Positions 1 through 10,990 of a stretch of 64,000 nt of DNA are shown piece after piece (position 1 is the first letter of the stretch; each line of letters begins with the position of its first letter). Position numbers and translations under genes: made by a program. This DNA is from Stutzerimonas sp. S1 (lineage in GTDB: Bacteria > Pseudomonadota > Gammaproteobacteria > Pseudomonadales > Pseudomonadaceae): NCBI RefSeq assembly GCF_025966695.1, contig NZ_JAOEIY010000002.1, positions 186,001 to 250,000 on the forward strand, written 5' to 3'. A model generated the notes under the pieces. That model ran no database searches and was not told where the DNA came from. It saw only the letters and a program-made list of their open reading frames with translations.

Positions 1-417
1 GGTTTCAGCATCGCCGGAGTGCCGGCGGCGCTGGTGCTCGCAGTGCTCACCTTTGCCTTCAGCTTCGTCATGGTGCCGCCGCTGGTATGGGGCCCGGCGG
101 TAGCCTGGCTCGCCTGGCGAGGCGATTACGGCATGGCCGTGTTCCTGGGTGTCTGGGGCATGTTCATCATCAGCGGCGTGGACAATATCCTCAAACCCTA
201 TCTGATCAGCCGCGGCGGCAACCTGCCGTTGGTGGTCGTGTTGCTAGGGGTGTTCGGCGGGGTGTTGGCGTTTGGCTTCATGGGCCTGTTCCTCGGTCCG
301 ACCCTGCTGGCCGTGGCCTACAGCCTGCTCGGCGACTGGTTGGTCAAAGAGGTGCCGGACGCGGTCGGCCACCCGGCCCATGCCATCGACTCAACCGACA
401 GCCGGCCGCAGTGCTAG
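1..417 (+). CDS. AI-2E family transporter, C-terminal part (5' end outside window)
   Basis: This is the last 138 residues of an inner-membrane permease of the AI-2E/PerM (YdiK-like) family. The frame is open from base 1 and stops at 415-417. Several hydrophobic helices are visible, and the family hallmark around VDNILKPYLI is followed by a Gly-rich helix ending in GLFLGP, as in other members. Substrates vary in this family (autoinducer-2 export, sodium/proton exchange, unknown) and nothing here decides between them. The tail after the last helix is short and hydrophilic. The gene converges on the patatin gene, with only 4 bp between the two stops. Confidence 0.85.
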   Translation, partial: GFSIAGVPAALVLAVLTFAFSFVMVPPLVWGPAVAWLAWRGDYGMAVFLGVWGMFIISGVDNILKPYLISRGGNLPLVVVLLGVFGGVLAFGFMGLFLGPTLLAVAYSLLGDWLVKEVPDAVGHPAHAIDSTDSRPQC

Positions 418-421
418 CGCG

Positions 422-1411
422 CTACAGCTCCTGCTCGTAGCGCACTAGAGCATCGTGCGCCACGATGCGCCCCAGCTCGATCAGCTCCGGCGCCTTGTAG
501 AACTCGTAGAAGCGGCAGGCGCGCTTGGGGATGTTCACCAGCACGTTGGGCGGGTAGCCGGCGATCTTGTACTGCGCCAGTGACGACTGCATGACGTCGA
601 AGCTCTGGTTGATCAGGTCCAGCAGCGAGGCCGGTCCGGTGACATCTACGACGGTGGCGCCTTCGGCCGACTTCGGCGCGTTCTGACTGGTTGGTGCGGT
701 GGGTGGCTGGTCGCCACGCAACAGCTCGCTCGCACGAATGTCGGCGATATGCTGTGTCGAGAGTTCGGCGTCTTTGCGCCAGAACGGAAGGTGCGAGCTG
801 ATCGAGGTCAGCATCGAGTCGAAGCGCCCCGGACGTTCGATTTCCGGTAGCGGATATTGCTTGTGGTTATTGGCGTTGAGGTTGACCGCGACGATGAGGT
901 CGCAATGGCTGGATACCACCGGCACGATGGGCAGCGGGTTAAGCAGCCCGCCATCGACTAGCACGCGATTGTCCTGTACGACCGGAGTGAACAGGCTGGG
1001 GATCGCCGCCGATGCGCGCATCGCCAGCTCAAGACTGCCTTCCTGGAACCAGATTTCCTGCTGATTGGTCAGGTCGGTGGCGACCGCGGTATAGGGGATC
1101 GGCAGGTCTTCGATGTTCACTTCGCCGAGGATTTCGCGAACTCGACCGAAGACCTTCTCGCCACGGATCGCGCCCAGGCTGAAGCTCGGGTCGACCAGGC
1201 GCAGCAGGTCCAGGTAATCCAGACTCTCGATCCACGCACGGTACTCCTTGAGCTTGCCGGCGGCATAGATGCCCCCGACGACGGCGCCCATGGAGCAGCC
1301 GGCGATGCAGTCGATGGTATAGCCCCGGGCGAGTATCTCCTCGATGACCCCGATATGCGCATAACCTCGTGCGCCCCCCGAGCCCAATACCAGCGCTACT
1401 TTCTTGCTCAT
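422..1411 (-). CDS. Patatin-like phospholipase family protein (RssA type)
   Basis: A 329-residue serine acyl hydrolase. The patatin signatures are all present: the oxyanion Gly-rich loop GSGGARG near residue 10, the nucleophile elbow GCSMG near residue 38, and the Asp of the Ser-Asp dyad in [10 protein letters not shown]. Family members hydrolyse acyl esters of phospholipids or lipoproteins. There is no signal peptide, so it is likely cytoplasmic or membrane-peripheral, like E. coli RssA and the NTE group. I chose the ATG at 1411 because a GGGGGAT-type ribosome site precedes it and the domain begins at once ([13 protein letters not shown]). A longer frame upstream lacks family sequence. The physiological substrate is unknown. 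Confidence 0.88.
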   Translation of the reverse strand: MSKKVALVLGSGGARGYAHIGVIEEILARGYTIDCIAGCSMGAVVGGIYAAGKLKEYRAWIESLDYLDLLRLVDPSFSLGAIRGEKVFGRVREILGEVNIEDLPIPYTAVATDLTNQQEIWFQEGSLELAMRASAAIPSLFTPVVQDNRVLVDGGLLNPLPIVPVVSSHCDLIVAVNLNANNHKQYPLPEIERPGRFDSMLTSISSHLPFWRKDAELSTQHIADIRASELLRGDQPPTAPTSQNAPKSAEGATVVDVTGPASLLDLINQSFDVMQSSLAQYKIAGYPPNVLVNIPKRACRFYEFYKAPELIELGRIVAHDALVRYEQEL

Positions 1412-1584
1412 GTGAATCCCCCTGTTCAAGGCTTGTAGCTTCACGCCTTCGGCAGGTGAGTCGCAAGGGGCGCCATACCAAAGCAGAGGGGCTGCCGATA
1501 TTGGTCGGCATGCAGCGCTGCCGCCTTGAGCCACGCGCTTTGCTACAATCGCCGCCCGTTTTGCATGCGTCACGAGAGAGCCCG

Positions 1585-2619
1585 ATGAGCGAACCGATCC
1601 GCCTCACCCAATACAGTCACGGCGCCGGCTGCGGCTGCAAGATCTCGCCCAAGGTGCTGGACGTGATTCTTGCCGGCAGTGGTGCGCAGAATCTCGACCC
1701 GCGCCTGTGGGTCGGCAACGCCTCGCGCGACGACGCGGCGGTGTACGGCATCGACGAGGAGCGCGGTGTAGTGTCGACCACCGACTTCTTCATGCCCATC
1801 GTCGACGATCCTTACGATTTCGGCCGCATCGCCGCGACCAACGCGATCAGCGATATCTATGCCATGGGCGGTGATCCGCTGATGGCCATCGCCATTCTCG
1901 GCTGGCCAGTCAACGTGTTGCCGCCGGAAGTCGCCCGCGAAGTGGTGGCTGGTGGCCGTGCCGTATGCGATGCCGCAGGCATCCCTCTGGCCGGCGGGCA
2001 TTCGATCGATGCACCGGAACCGATCTTCGGCCTCGCCGTCACCGGCCTGGTGAGCAAGAGCCAGATGAAGCGTAACGACACCGCAACTGCCGGCTGTCGA
2101 CTGTATCTGACCAAGCCGCTGGGCATCGGCATCCTCACCACCGCCGAGAAGAAGGCCAAGCTGCGCCCGGAAGATGTAGGCCTGGCGCGCGACTGGATGT
2201 GCACGCTGAACACGCCCGGCAGCCGCTTCGGCAAGCTCGAGGCCGTGCGCGCCATGACCGATGTCACCGGCTTCGGTCTGCTCGGCCACCTGGTGGAGAT
2301 GGCCGACGGCAGCGGCCTGACCGCTGAGATCGACTACGCGCGCGTGCCGCGTCTGCCGGGCGTCGAGTACTACCTTGAGCAGGGCTGCGTACCGGGTGGC
2401 ACCCAGCGCAACTTCGACAGCTATGGAGAACGCATTGGTGCGCTTGACGAGGCGCACAAGCAGCTGCTCTGCGACCCGCAGACCAGTGGCGGTTTGCTGG
2501 TGGCTGTAGCGCCTGAAGGTGAGGAGGAGTTCCTCGCGGTTGCCGCGGCGCTCGGCCTGGCACTCGAGCCGATCGGGCAGCTGGTTGCAGCGCGCGACTA
2601 TGCAGTCGAGGTACGCTGA
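1585..2619 (+). CDS. selD: Selenide, water dikinase
   Basis: A 344-residue enzyme that makes monoselenophosphate from selenide and ATP, the selenium donor for selenoproteins and for selenouridine in tRNA. The N-terminal catalytic segment [12 protein letters not shown] has the essential Cys and Lys, with cysteine rather than selenocysteine in the active site. The AIRS/PurM-like ATP-binding fold follows, with an Asp-rich region (DDAAVYG) and the GGHSID segment. The ATG at 1585 follows GAGAG. The stop overlaps the mnmH start (TGATG), so the two are translationally coupled. With mnmH as its only visible partner, the local role is supply of selenophosphate for tRNA modification. Confidence 0.96.
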   Translation: MSEPIRLTQYSHGAGCGCKISPKVLDVILAGSGAQNLDPRLWVGNASRDDAAVYGIDEERGVVSTTDFFMPIVDDPYDFGRIAATNAISDIYAMGGDPLMAIAILGWPVNVLPPEVAREVVAGGRAVCDAAGIPLAGGHSIDAPEPIFGLAVTGLVSKSQMKRNDTATAGCRLYLTKPLGIGILTTAEKKAKLRPEDVGLARDWMCTLNTPGSRFGKLEAVRAMTDVTGFGLLGHLVEMADGSGLTAEIDYARVPRLPGVEYYLEQGCVPGGTQRNFDSYGERIGALDEAHKQLLCDPQTSGGLLVAVAPEGEEEFLAVAAALGLALEPIGQLVAARDYAVEVR

Positions 2620-3722
2620 TGCGTGGCGATACCGATAACTATCGCGAGCTATTCCTCAACGATGTCCCGATGATGGATGCTCGCGCGCCGGTGGAGTTCG
2701 CCAAGGGCGCCTTTCCCGGCGTGGTCAATCTACCGCTGATGAACGACATCGAGCGGCAGAAAGTCGGTACCTGCTTCAAGCAGCATGGCCAGCAAGCCGC
2801 CATCGCCCTCGGTCACCAGCTGGTATCGGGCGAGATCAAGGCTGCACGCCTACAGGCGTGGAGCGACTTCGTCCGTGCGCATCCGAATGGCTACCTCTAC
2901 TGCTTCCGTGGCGGTTTGCGCTCGCAGATCGTCCAGCAATGGCTGCATGAGGCCGGCATCGACTACCCGCGGGTGGTCGGCGGCTACAAGGCGATGCGCC
3001 ACTTTCTGCTGGAAACCACCGAGCAGGCCGTGGAGCAGTGCGCGTTCGTGCTGGTCGGCGGCATGACCGGCACCGGCAAGACCGAGGTACTGGCGCAGCT
3101 GAGCAATGGTCTGGATCTGGAAGGTCTGGCCAATCATCGTGGTTCCAGTTTCGGCAAGCGTGCCACGCCGCAGCCCTCACAGATCGATTTCGAGAACGCC
3201 CTGGCGATTCGCCTGCTGAAGATGCGCGCTGCCGGCATCGAGCAGTTCGTCGTAGAGGATGAGGCTCGTCTGGTGGGCCGTTGCTCGATTCCGTTGCCAC
3301 TCTTTCAAGGCATGCAGCAGTTTCCGCTGGTGTGGCTGGAAGACAGCCTCGAGGGCCGCATCGAACGGATTCTCAAGGATTACGTGATCGATCTCTGCGC
3401 CGAATTCATCGCCGAGCAGGGAGAGACAGGTTTCGCGGCGTTTGCGGAGCGTCTGCAGCAAAGTCTGGTCAATATCAGCAAGCGCCTGGGGGGCGAACGC
3501 TACCAGCGGCTGGCGCTGCTGATGGATCAGGCGCTGGCCGAGCAGGCGCGCAGTGGCGCGGTGGATCTGCATCGTGGCTGGATCGAAGGGTTGCTGGGCG
3601 AGTACTACGATCCGATGTATGCCTATCAGCGCGAGAGCAAGGCCGAACGCATCGAGTTCGCCGGCGAGCAGCGGGCAGTGGTCGAGTATCTGCTACAGCG
3701 CGCCAGCACTGGCAAGCTTTAA
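2619..3722 (+). CDS. mnmH: tRNA 2-selenouridine synthase
   Basis: A 367-residue enzyme (also SelU/YbbB) that replaces the sulfur of 2-thiouridine at the wobble position of Lys, Glu and Gln tRNAs with selenium, through a geranylated intermediate. The N-terminal rhodanese domain carries the active-site Cys in YCFRGG near residue 97. A P-loop follows as [10 protein letters not shown] near residue 150. It overlaps selD by one base, and the pair forms a two-gene operon. No selA or selB is visible in the window. Confidence 0.95.
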   Translation: MRGDTDNYRELFLNDVPMMDARAPVEFAKGAFPGVVNLPLMNDIERQKVGTCFKQHGQQAAIALGHQLVSGEIKAARLQAWSDFVRAHPNGYLYCFRGGLRSQIVQQWLHEAGIDYPRVVGGYKAMRHFLLETTEQAVEQCAFVLVGGMTGTGKTEVLAQLSNGLDLEGLANHRGSSFGKRATPQPSQIDFENALAIRLLKMRAAGIEQFVVEDEARLVGRCSIPLPLFQGMQQFPLVWLEDSLEGRIERILKDYVIDLCAEFIAEQGETGFAAFAERLQQSLVNISKRLGGERYQRLALLMDQALAEQARSGAVDLHRGWIEGLLGEYYDPMYAYQRESKAERIEFAGEQRAVVEYLLQRASTGKL

Positions 3723-3752
3723 TCACATGACAGCAAACCGAGGGATGATGCG

Positions 3753-4031
3753 ATGAAGACGTGGATATCTGTGCCCTTGCTGGCGCTGTTGCTGGTCGGT
3801 TGCGCCGGCAAGACGGCCTACCGTGACAGCTGTGCCGCGGAACTGGACGCGGCGTGGCGAGAGCAGAGCCTGGCGGAAGCCGAAGGCTTCGCCGGCACCG
3901 TCAGCTATTCGAAGGCGATGGCCTTGCTGACCGGCGCCAAGACCCAGCAGCAGTTCGAGGCGTTCCGCGGCTGCACCGAGAAGGCGCAGAAGGCTCGCTT
4001 CTACTTGCGCGAATCACGCGCAGGACGCTGA
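3753..4031 (+). CDS. Small putative lipoprotein
   Basis: A 92-residue protein with a clear lipoprotein signal: MKTW, a hydrophobic core, then the lipobox LLVGC, so Cys17 is probably lipidated after cleavage. The mature part is short, charged and helical, with two further cysteines (DSCAAELD and FRGCTEK) that could form a disulfide in the periplasm. The start at 3753 follows GAGGGATG. It lies 30 bp after mnmH and ends at a strong terminator. I do not recognise a named family. Confidence 0.75.
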   Translation: MKTWISVPLLALLLVGCAGKTAYRDSCAAELDAAWREQSLAEAEGFAGTVSYSKAMALLTGAKTQQQFEAFRGCTEKAQKARFYLRESRAGR

Positions 4032-4043
4032 GCCAGTTACACC

Positions 4044-4079
4044 AAGCCCGCGGATGCCAGCCATCCGCGGGCTTTTTTG
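4044..4079 (+). terminator. Rho-independent terminator after the selD-mnmH-lipoprotein unit
   Basis: A 13-bp stem (AAGCCCGCGGATG and its complement) with a 5-nt loop, followed by TTTTTT on the + strand. It closes the rightward transcription unit before the convergent ATPase gene. Confidence 0.9.
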
Positions 4080-4095
4080 TGGGTTCGCGTCGCCC

Positions 4096-6786
4096 CTAGA
4101 GAGGCCAACCGGCACGTCGCCGCACCCACTTCTCCATCTCCACGACCGTCAGCAACGCGGCGCCGGCCAGCAGACAGAGAGCCCAGCCGCGCAGATCCAG
4201 CGACTGCGTGGCGAAGAGCCGCTGCAGCGGCGCCCAGTGGGTGAACGCCAGCTGCAATACCACGAGCAGCGCGATCATGCCCCAAACCATCGGGTTGTCG
4301 CGCAGTCCGAAGCGCGCCGGTGCGGTGGTCTGCCGACTGCTGAACAGGTAGGCGATCTCGCACGCCACCAGCCCGTTAACGGCCAGCGTGCGGCTGGTGT
4401 CCAGGCTCCAGCTCAGCTGCTGCGCATAAACGAACAGGCCCATGCAGGCGACGGTCATTGTCACGGCGACCAGCACGACCCGCCATAGCACTTGCGTGCT
4501 GAGCAGCGGTGCGCGCGGGTCGCGCGGTGGTCGCCGCATCAGGTCGGCCTCGCCCGGCTCGAAGGCGAGCGCAAAGGCCAAGGTCACCGCGGTGATCATG
4601 TTGACCCAGAGAATCTGCAGCGGCGTGATCGGCAGCGTCAGCCCCAGGGCGATGGCCGCCAGCAATACCAGTGCTTCACCGCCGCTGGTGGGCAGGATGA
4701 AGAGAATGGATTTCTTCAGATTGTCGTAGACCGTGCGACCTTCCTCCACGGCATGGGCGATGGTGGCGAAGTTGTCGTCGGCGAGTACCATCTGCGCCGC
4801 TTCCTTGGCCACTTCGGTGCCCTTGATCCCCATCGCCACGCCGATGTCGGCACGTTTGAGGGCGGGCGCATCGTTGACGCCGTCCCCGGTCATCGCCACC
4901 CGTGCGCCGCATGCCTGCAGACGCTCCACCAAACGCAGCTTGTGGGCCGGGCTGGTACGCGCGAATACCGTGGTGACACTCAGACGATCATCGAGCTGCG
5001 CATCGCTGAGGCGATCGAGCTCGGCTCCGGTGAGTGGCGGTTGGGTGCCGAGCCCGAGGCGCTGTGCGATGGCCGCGGCTGTCGCAGCGTGGTCGCCGGT
5101 GATCATCTTCACTGCAATCCCGGCACCGAGACATTCGCCGATGGCAGCTATGGCTTCCTCGCGCGGCGGATCGAGCATGCCGACCAGGCCCAGCAGGACG
5201 AAGTCACCTTCGAGGTCCTCGTAGTTCAGTTCGTGTTGCGGCGCGTCCAGCGCGCGCATTGCTAGCCCGAGCATGCGCAGCCCCTGGCTGGCGCCATCAT
5301 CGAGCACCGCATGCCAGTAGCTCGGGTCCAGCGGTTCGGCGCTACCTGCGACCAGTTGCTGGTTACACACCTCGAGCAGCCGCTCCGGGGCGCCGACCAG
5401 GTAGATCAGTCCGTGGCCGGAGTGATCGTGATGCAGGCTGGCCATGCAGCGGCGTTCGGAGCTGAATGGGATGCCATCGACCCTGGGCACGTGGGCCTGC
5501 TCGTGAGCCGCGTGCAGGCCGAGCTTGCCGGCGAGAGTCAGCAGGGCGGCCTCGGTCGGATCGCCGGTGATGTGCCACTGCTCGTCTTTGCGCAGCAGGC
5601 TCGCGGTGTTGCAGAGCAGGCCGGCGCGTGCCAGCTCCTGCAGATCACTCGCCTCTTCGAGCTCACAGAGACGGCCGTCGTCGCAGCGGATCTGGCCTTC
5701 CGGAGCATAGCCGACGCCGTCGATCAGGTAGCGGTGCGCGGCGGTGTACACCTGTTGCACGGTCATCTCGTTGCGGGTCAGGGTGCCGGTCTTGTCCGAA
5801 CAGATCACCGTTACCGCGCCGAGACTCTCCACGGCCGGCAGCCGGCGAATGATCGCCCGGCGTCGTGCCATGCGCTGGACACCCAGGGCGAGGGTGATGG
5901 TCAGGATGGCGGGCAGTCCTTCGGGAATTGCCGCCACGGCCAGGCCGACCGCCGCCAGCAGCATCTCGTCGGACGAGTAGCCGCGCAGGGTGATGCCGAA
6001 GGCGTAGGTGCCGATGGCCAGCGCAAGGATGATGAAGGTAAGCAGCTTGGCGAAGCGCGTCATGTCGCTCAGCAGGGGCGTCTGCAGGCTGACGACCTCG
6101 CCGAGCATGTGGCTGATCTGTCCCAGCTCGGTCTTGCCGGCGGTGGCCACCACGACGCCGTAGCCGCTACCGGCGCTGACCAGGGTGCCGGAGTAGGCCA
6201 TGCTGTGGCGATCGCCGATGCTGGCGTCGTTGGCCACTGGCTCGACCTGCTTGTCACTGGGCAGTGATTCACCGGTCAACGCCGCCTCTTCGATGCGCAG
6301 GTCGCGGCATTCGACCAGGCGCAGGTCGGCCGGTACGCGGTCGCCAGCTTCCAGCAGCACCATGTCGCCGGGCACCAGTTGCTCGGCCGGTATGTTGACG
6401 GTCCGCCCGGCGCGACGCACCTTGCTGTCCAGGGTCAGCATCTTCTGGATGGCGCGCATGGCCTGTTCCGCCTTGCCTTCCTGTATGAAACCGACGATCG
6501 CATTGATCACCACTACGGCGAAGATCACCGCGCTGTCCAGCCATTCGCCCAGGGCCAGGGTGACCAGAGCCGAGAGCAGCAGCACGTAGATCAGAAGGTT
6601 GTGGAACTGCAACAGAAAGCGTTTCACCGGTCCGTTGTGGCGGCGGCGGGGCAACCGGTTGGGGCCGATTGCCTGCAGGCGCTTGTGCGCTTCCTCGGCG
6701 CTCAGGCCGCTGGTGGAGGCCTCCAGATGCTGCAGCGTCTGGTCGGCGGGTTGCGCATGCCAAGCGTCTGGCTTGGGAGTAGGCAT
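4096..6786 (-). CDS. P-type cation-transporting ATPase (P2 type, Ca2+-ATPase-like)
   Basis: An 896-residue ion pump of the inner membrane. In order: an N-terminal cation-ATPase domain, membrane helices, actuator loop TGES, helix M4 with PEGLPA, phosphorylation motif DKTGTLT, nucleotide-binding domain, hinge GDGVND, and C-terminal helices with the cation-ATPase C domain. The PEGLPA and C-terminal domain place it with SERCA/PMR1-like class II pumps; the ion (Ca2+, Mg2+ or Na+) cannot be decided by eye. The ATG at 6786 has CAGGAG five bases upstream; an upstream TTG at 6804 lacks a site. It is monocistronic and divergent from the MoxR operon. Confidence 0.9.
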   Translation of the reverse strand: MPTPKPDAWHAQPADQTLQHLEASTSGLSAEEAHKRLQAIGPNRLPRRRHNGPVKRFLLQFHNLLIYVLLLSALVTLALGEWLDSAVIFAVVVINAIVGFIQEGKAEQAMRAIQKMLTLDSKVRRAGRTVNIPAEQLVPGDMVLLEAGDRVPADLRLVECRDLRIEEAALTGESLPSDKQVEPVANDASIGDRHSMAYSGTLVSAGSGYGVVVATAGKTELGQISHMLGEVVSLQTPLLSDMTRFAKLLTFIILALAIGTYAFGITLRGYSSDEMLLAAVGLAVAAIPEGLPAILTITLALGVQRMARRRAIIRRLPAVESLGAVTVICSDKTGTLTRNEMTVQQVYTAAHRYLIDGVGYAPEGQIRCDDGRLCELEEASDLQELARAGLLCNTASLLRKDEQWHITGDPTEAALLTLAGKLGLHAAHEQAHVPRVDGIPFSSERRCMASLHHDHSGHGLIYLVGAPERLLEVCNQQLVAGSAEPLDPSYWHAVLDDGASQGLRMLGLAMRALDAPQHELNYEDLEGDFVLLGLVGMLDPPREEAIAAIGECLGAGIAVKMITGDHAATAAAIAQRLGLGTQPPLTGAELDRLSDAQLDDRLSVTTVFARTSPAHKLRLVERLQACGARVAMTGDGVNDAPALKRADIGVAMGIKGTEVAKEAAQMVLADDNFATIAHAVEEGRTVYDNLKKSILFILPTSGGEALVLLAAIALGLTLPITPLQILWVNMITAVTLAFALAFEPGEADLMRRPPRDPRAPLLSTQVLWRVVLVAVTMTVACMGLFVYAQQLSWSLDTSRTLAVNGLVACEIAYLFSSRQTTAPARFGLRDNPMVWGMIALLVVLQLAFTHWAPLQRLFATQSLDLRGWALCLLAGAALLTVVEMEKWVRRRAGWPL

Positions 6787-6950
6787 AGCGGCTCCTGACA
6801 GCAAAGAAGCCCCAAGCCTAGGCTGTCAGGCGTGCCGATGCATGGTTCTGGATCAAGCGGCGGGTCACAAACTCGTCACCAGGCGTTTCCGTCGCTTTGC
6901 CTGGCCACGGATGCTCAGTAGCATCGGCCGGACTAACAGAGGAGAGTTGC

Positions 6951-7868
<918 letters not shown>

Positions 7869-7902
7869 TGGCGGCGTTTCTATCCAAACGCGAGCGTCAC
7901 GC

Positions 7903-8865
7903 GTGAGGCTGCTGCCGCGTTTTCGTGATCGCTGGTTGCTACGGCGGATTCCGCCGGCGTCCAGCGTTCGGCTGGATCAGCGGCGCATCTTCATCATGCC
8001 GACGCGCGTCGGGCTTGCCTTCGCCGCGGCGCTATTGCTGATGCTGCTGACCGCGATCAACTACCAGAACAGCCTGGCCTACGGCCTGACGTTCCTGCTC
8101 GGCGCGCTGTTTCTGGTCACCATCCTGCACACCTGGCGCAATCTGGCCGGGCTCCTGTTGCATGCCGGCGGTACCACCGCCGCCTTCGTCGGTGAGCAGG
8201 CCAGCCTGCGCGTGCGCCTGGAGAGCCAGGGGCGGGCCTATCAGGCGGTGGCGATCGGCTGGCCGGCCAGCGGTCTGCACCTGCTGGATGTGCCGGCAGG
8301 CGGCACGCGGGAAGTCGAACTGAGTCTGCCGACCCAGCGCCGCGGCTGGCTGCGTCCCGGGCGGGTGCGGGTGGAGAGCCGTTTCCCGCTGGGGCTGCTG
8401 GTGGCTTGGAGTTGGATCGATCTGGAACTGGCGGCGCTGGTCTATCCGCGCCCGCTGGCGGGCGATCGCCCGCAGCAGGGCGGCGCGCCGCAAACCGAGG
8501 ATGAAGGGCTGCTGGCGCGTACCGCCGGCGTCGACGACTACCAGGGACTCAGGCCCTGGCAACCCGGTGATTCGCGCCGGCGCTTGCACTGGAAGGCCTA
8601 CTCCCGCGGACACGGACTGCTGGTGAAAGACTTCGCCAGTCTGCTCGGTAACGAGCCGCTGCTGGATTTCGATGCCCTGCAAGGCGACACCGAAGAGCGC
8701 CTGTCGCAGCTGTGCCATTGGGTCGTGCAACTGAGCACCGATCAGCAGCCCTTCGCGCTGCGCTTGCCGGCCGAGACGATCGGTCCAGACAGCGGTCAGG
8801 CGCATCGCGACGCGTGCCTGCGCGCGCTGGCGTTGCATGGCGAGCATGTGGAGCCGTCCAGATGA
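7903..8865 (+). CDS. DUF58 domain-containing protein
   Basis: A 320-residue protein with two N-terminal membrane helices (around residues 34-75) and a C-terminal DUF58/VWA-like domain with the signature GLRPWQPGDSRRRLHWKA. The likely start is GTG at 7903, 34 bp after moxR; an internal ATG at 7996 would drop the basic N-terminus. The stop overlaps the next ATG by four bases (ATGA), indicating coupled translation with tgpA. Its function is inferred from partnership with MoxR; no catalytic activity is known for the family. Confidence 0.88.
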   Translation: MRLLPRFRDRWLLRRIPPASSVRLDQRRIFIMPTRVGLAFAAALLLMLLTAINYQNSLAYGLTFLLGALFLVTILHTWRNLAGLLLHAGGTTAAFVGEQASLRVRLESQGRAYQAVAIGWPASGLHLLDVPAGGTREVELSLPTQRRGWLRPGRVRVESRFPLGLLVAWSWIDLELAALVYPRPLAGDRPQQGGAPQTEDEGLLARTAGVDDYQGLRPWQPGDSRRRLHWKAYSRGHGLLVKDFASLLGNEPLLDFDALQGDTEERLSQLCHWVVQLSTDQQPFALRLPAETIGPDSGQAHRDACLRALALHGEHVEPSR

Positions 8866-10862
8866 GCGCAAAACCGGGCATCCCCCGCAACAGTCTGATC
8901 TGGCTGCTTGTCGCACAGGTGCTGGTGATCCTGCCGCACCTGACCCATCTGCCGTTGTGGATCATCGGACTCTGGCTGGGGTGTGCGGTCTGGCGTGTGC
9001 AGATATTCCGCATGCGCCTGCGTTTTCCCAACAGCTGGGCCAAGGCGGCGCTGATGATCGGAGCCGGATTCGGCGTGTACTTCTCGCGCGGCAGTCTGGT
9101 TGGTCTGGAAGCTGGCGTGGTGCTGCTGATCGCGGCGTTCATTCTCAAACTGGTGGAGATGCGCAGCCAGCGCGATGCATTGGTGCTGATCTTCCTCGGC
9201 TTTTTCGCCGTGGTGACCAGCTATCTGTTCGAGGATGGGCTGCTGGCTGGTGTGTACAGTCTGTTTCCGGTTCTGTTCCTGCTGGCGGCGTTGATCGGCC
9301 TGCAGCAGGGCGCGCTGGTGACGCAGCCCTGGCCGACTCTGCGCCTGGCCGGCAGCCTGTTGTTGCAAGCGGTTCCGCTGATGCTGCTGCTGTTTCTGTT
9401 CTTCCCGCGGCTGGCGCCGCTGTGGTCGTTGCCGCAACCAAGTGACCGCGGCGTGACGGGCTTGGCCGATCATATGGCGCCGGGTGACATCGCTCGGCTC
9501 GGGCAGTCCGCTGCGCTGGCATTCAGGGCGAGCTTCGACGGCGAGATTCCACCGCGCGATCAGCTGTACTGGCGCGCCGTGACCTTCGAACGTTTCGATG
9601 GCAGGCGCTGGTCGCAGTCCTTTGCCTCGCAGGTGCCGCAGGCGCCGGAATGGCAAGCGCTAGGTGAGCCGCTCAGCTACAGCATCATCATGCAGCCCAG
9701 CGGCCAGTCCTGGCTGTTCGCCCTCGACGTGCCACAGGTCGAAGCGAGTGATACGCGGCTGATGGCCGATTTCCACCTGCAGCGGCACCAGCCGGTCAAT
9801 CAACCGCTGCTCTATCGGGTGACCTCCTGGCCGGCGGCGCGGCGCGAGGCCAGCCGCGCACCGGAGAGCCTCGGTCGCACGCTGCAGCTACCGCCACAGG
9901 GCAATCCACGCAGCCACGCCTGGGCGGGGCAGCTGCGCCGTAGCCTGCAGGAACCGGAGGCCGTGGTGCAGGCGTTGCTGCGGCATTTCAATCGCGAGCC
10001 GTACCATTACACGCTAAAGCCGCCGCCGGTAGGGGCGGACATCGTTGACGATTTCCTGTTCAACACGCGCAGTGGCTTCTGTGCGCACTATGCCGGGGCG
10101 ATGACCTTCGTGCTGCGCGCCGCCGGCATCCCGGCACGGGTGGTGGCGGGCTATCAGGGCGGCGAGGTCAACCCGGCGGGCAACTACCTCTCGGTGCGCC
10201 AGCTCGATGCCCACGCCTGGGTGGAATACTGGACCGCCGAGCGCGGCTGGGTCAGCGTCGATCCGACTTTCCAGGTCGCGCCGGAGCGCGTCGAGCGCGG
10301 GCTCGAAGAGGCCCTGGCCGAGCAGGAAGGCTTTCTCGAAGACTCCCCGATGTCGCTGCTGCGCTATCGCGACATCGGCTGGCTGAATCAGCTGCGGCTA
10401 CGCTGGGACCAGCTCAATTACGGCTGGCAGCGCTGGGTGCTCGGCTATCAGGGCGAGCAGCAGCTGCAACTGCTTCGCCGCTGGTTCGGCAAGCTCGATG
10501 GCACCGCGCTCGGTATCGGGGTCGTGGCCGCGGGGGCGCTACTGCTCGGCGTGCTGGCACTGCTGTTGTTCAAGCCTTGGCGACGCGAGCGCGACCCGCA
10601 GCAACGCCTGTTTCTGGCCTTCGAGCGTGCGCTGGCACGCCAGGGGCTGCGGCGCCAGCCGGGCGAGGGCGCGAGGACCTTTGCCGAGCGTGCGGTGCAC
10701 CGTCTGCCGGCGCAGGCCGAGGCGATCCAGACATTCCTGCGTCTGTATGAGCAGCAGCGTTACGCCGCTCGTGCTGCGGCGCCAGCTGAGCTGCGCAGGG
10801 CGCTGAATTCCCTTCGTCGCCAGCTTCCCTGGCGTCGCGTGACGGAAAGCGAGAGACGCTGA
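8862..10862 (+). CDS. tgpA: TgpA-like membrane transglutaminase
   Basis: A 666-residue inner-membrane protein. The first about 190 residues hold several transmembrane helices (DUF3488), followed by a periplasmic transglutaminase-like domain, one helix near residue 550 and a cytoplasmic DUF4129-like tail. The catalytic triad is visible: Cys in RSGFCAHYAG, His in DAHAWVEYW, Asp in VSVDPTF. TgpA is essential in P. aeruginosa and is thought to act in the envelope; its natural substrate is not established. It is the last gene of the MoxR-DUF58-TgpA operon. Confidence 0.93.
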   Translation: MSAKPGIPRNSLIWLLVAQVLVILPHLTHLPLWIIGLWLGCAVWRVQIFRMRLRFPNSWAKAALMIGAGFGVYFSRGSLVGLEAGVVLLIAAFILKLVEMRSQRDALVLIFLGFFAVVTSYLFEDGLLAGVYSLFPVLFLLAALIGLQQGALVTQPWPTLRLAGSLLLQAVPLMLLLFLFFPRLAPLWSLPQPSDRGVTGLADHMAPGDIARLGQSAALAFRASFDGEIPPRDQLYWRAVTFERFDGRRWSQSFASQVPQAPEWQALGEPLSYSIIMQPSGQSWLFALDVPQVEASDTRLMADFHLQRHQPVNQPLLYRVTSWPAARREASRAPESLGRTLQLPPQGNPRSHAWAGQLRRSLQEPEAVVQALLRHFNREPYHYTLKPPPVGADIVDDFLFNTRSGFCAHYAGAMTFVLRAAGIPARVVAGYQGGEVNPAGNYLSVRQLDAHAWVEYWTAERGWVSVDPTFQVAPERVERGLEEALAEQEGFLEDSPMSLLRYRDIGWLNQLRLRWDQLNYGWQRWVLGYQGEQQLQLLRRWFGKLDGTALGIGVVAAGALLLGVLALLLFKPWRRERDPQQRLFLAFERALARQGLRRQPGEGARTFAERAVHRLPAQAEAIQTFLRLYEQQRYAARAAAPAELRRALNSLRRQLPWRRVTESERR

Positions 10863-10990
10863 GGCGCCCGCTCGTCGATTGTCGCGCTGGATGGGGCAAC
10901 ATTCCGCGTGCAGCGATGGCGGTTCCGACCTCGCATGCCGGCTGGCGCAGCTTTACCATCGCCGGCACAAGATAACGACAAGAGGTGGAC

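Noticed and set aside
5311..6267. 318-codon frame on the plus strand
   Set aside because: Antisense to the P-type ATPase, whose motifs are complete.
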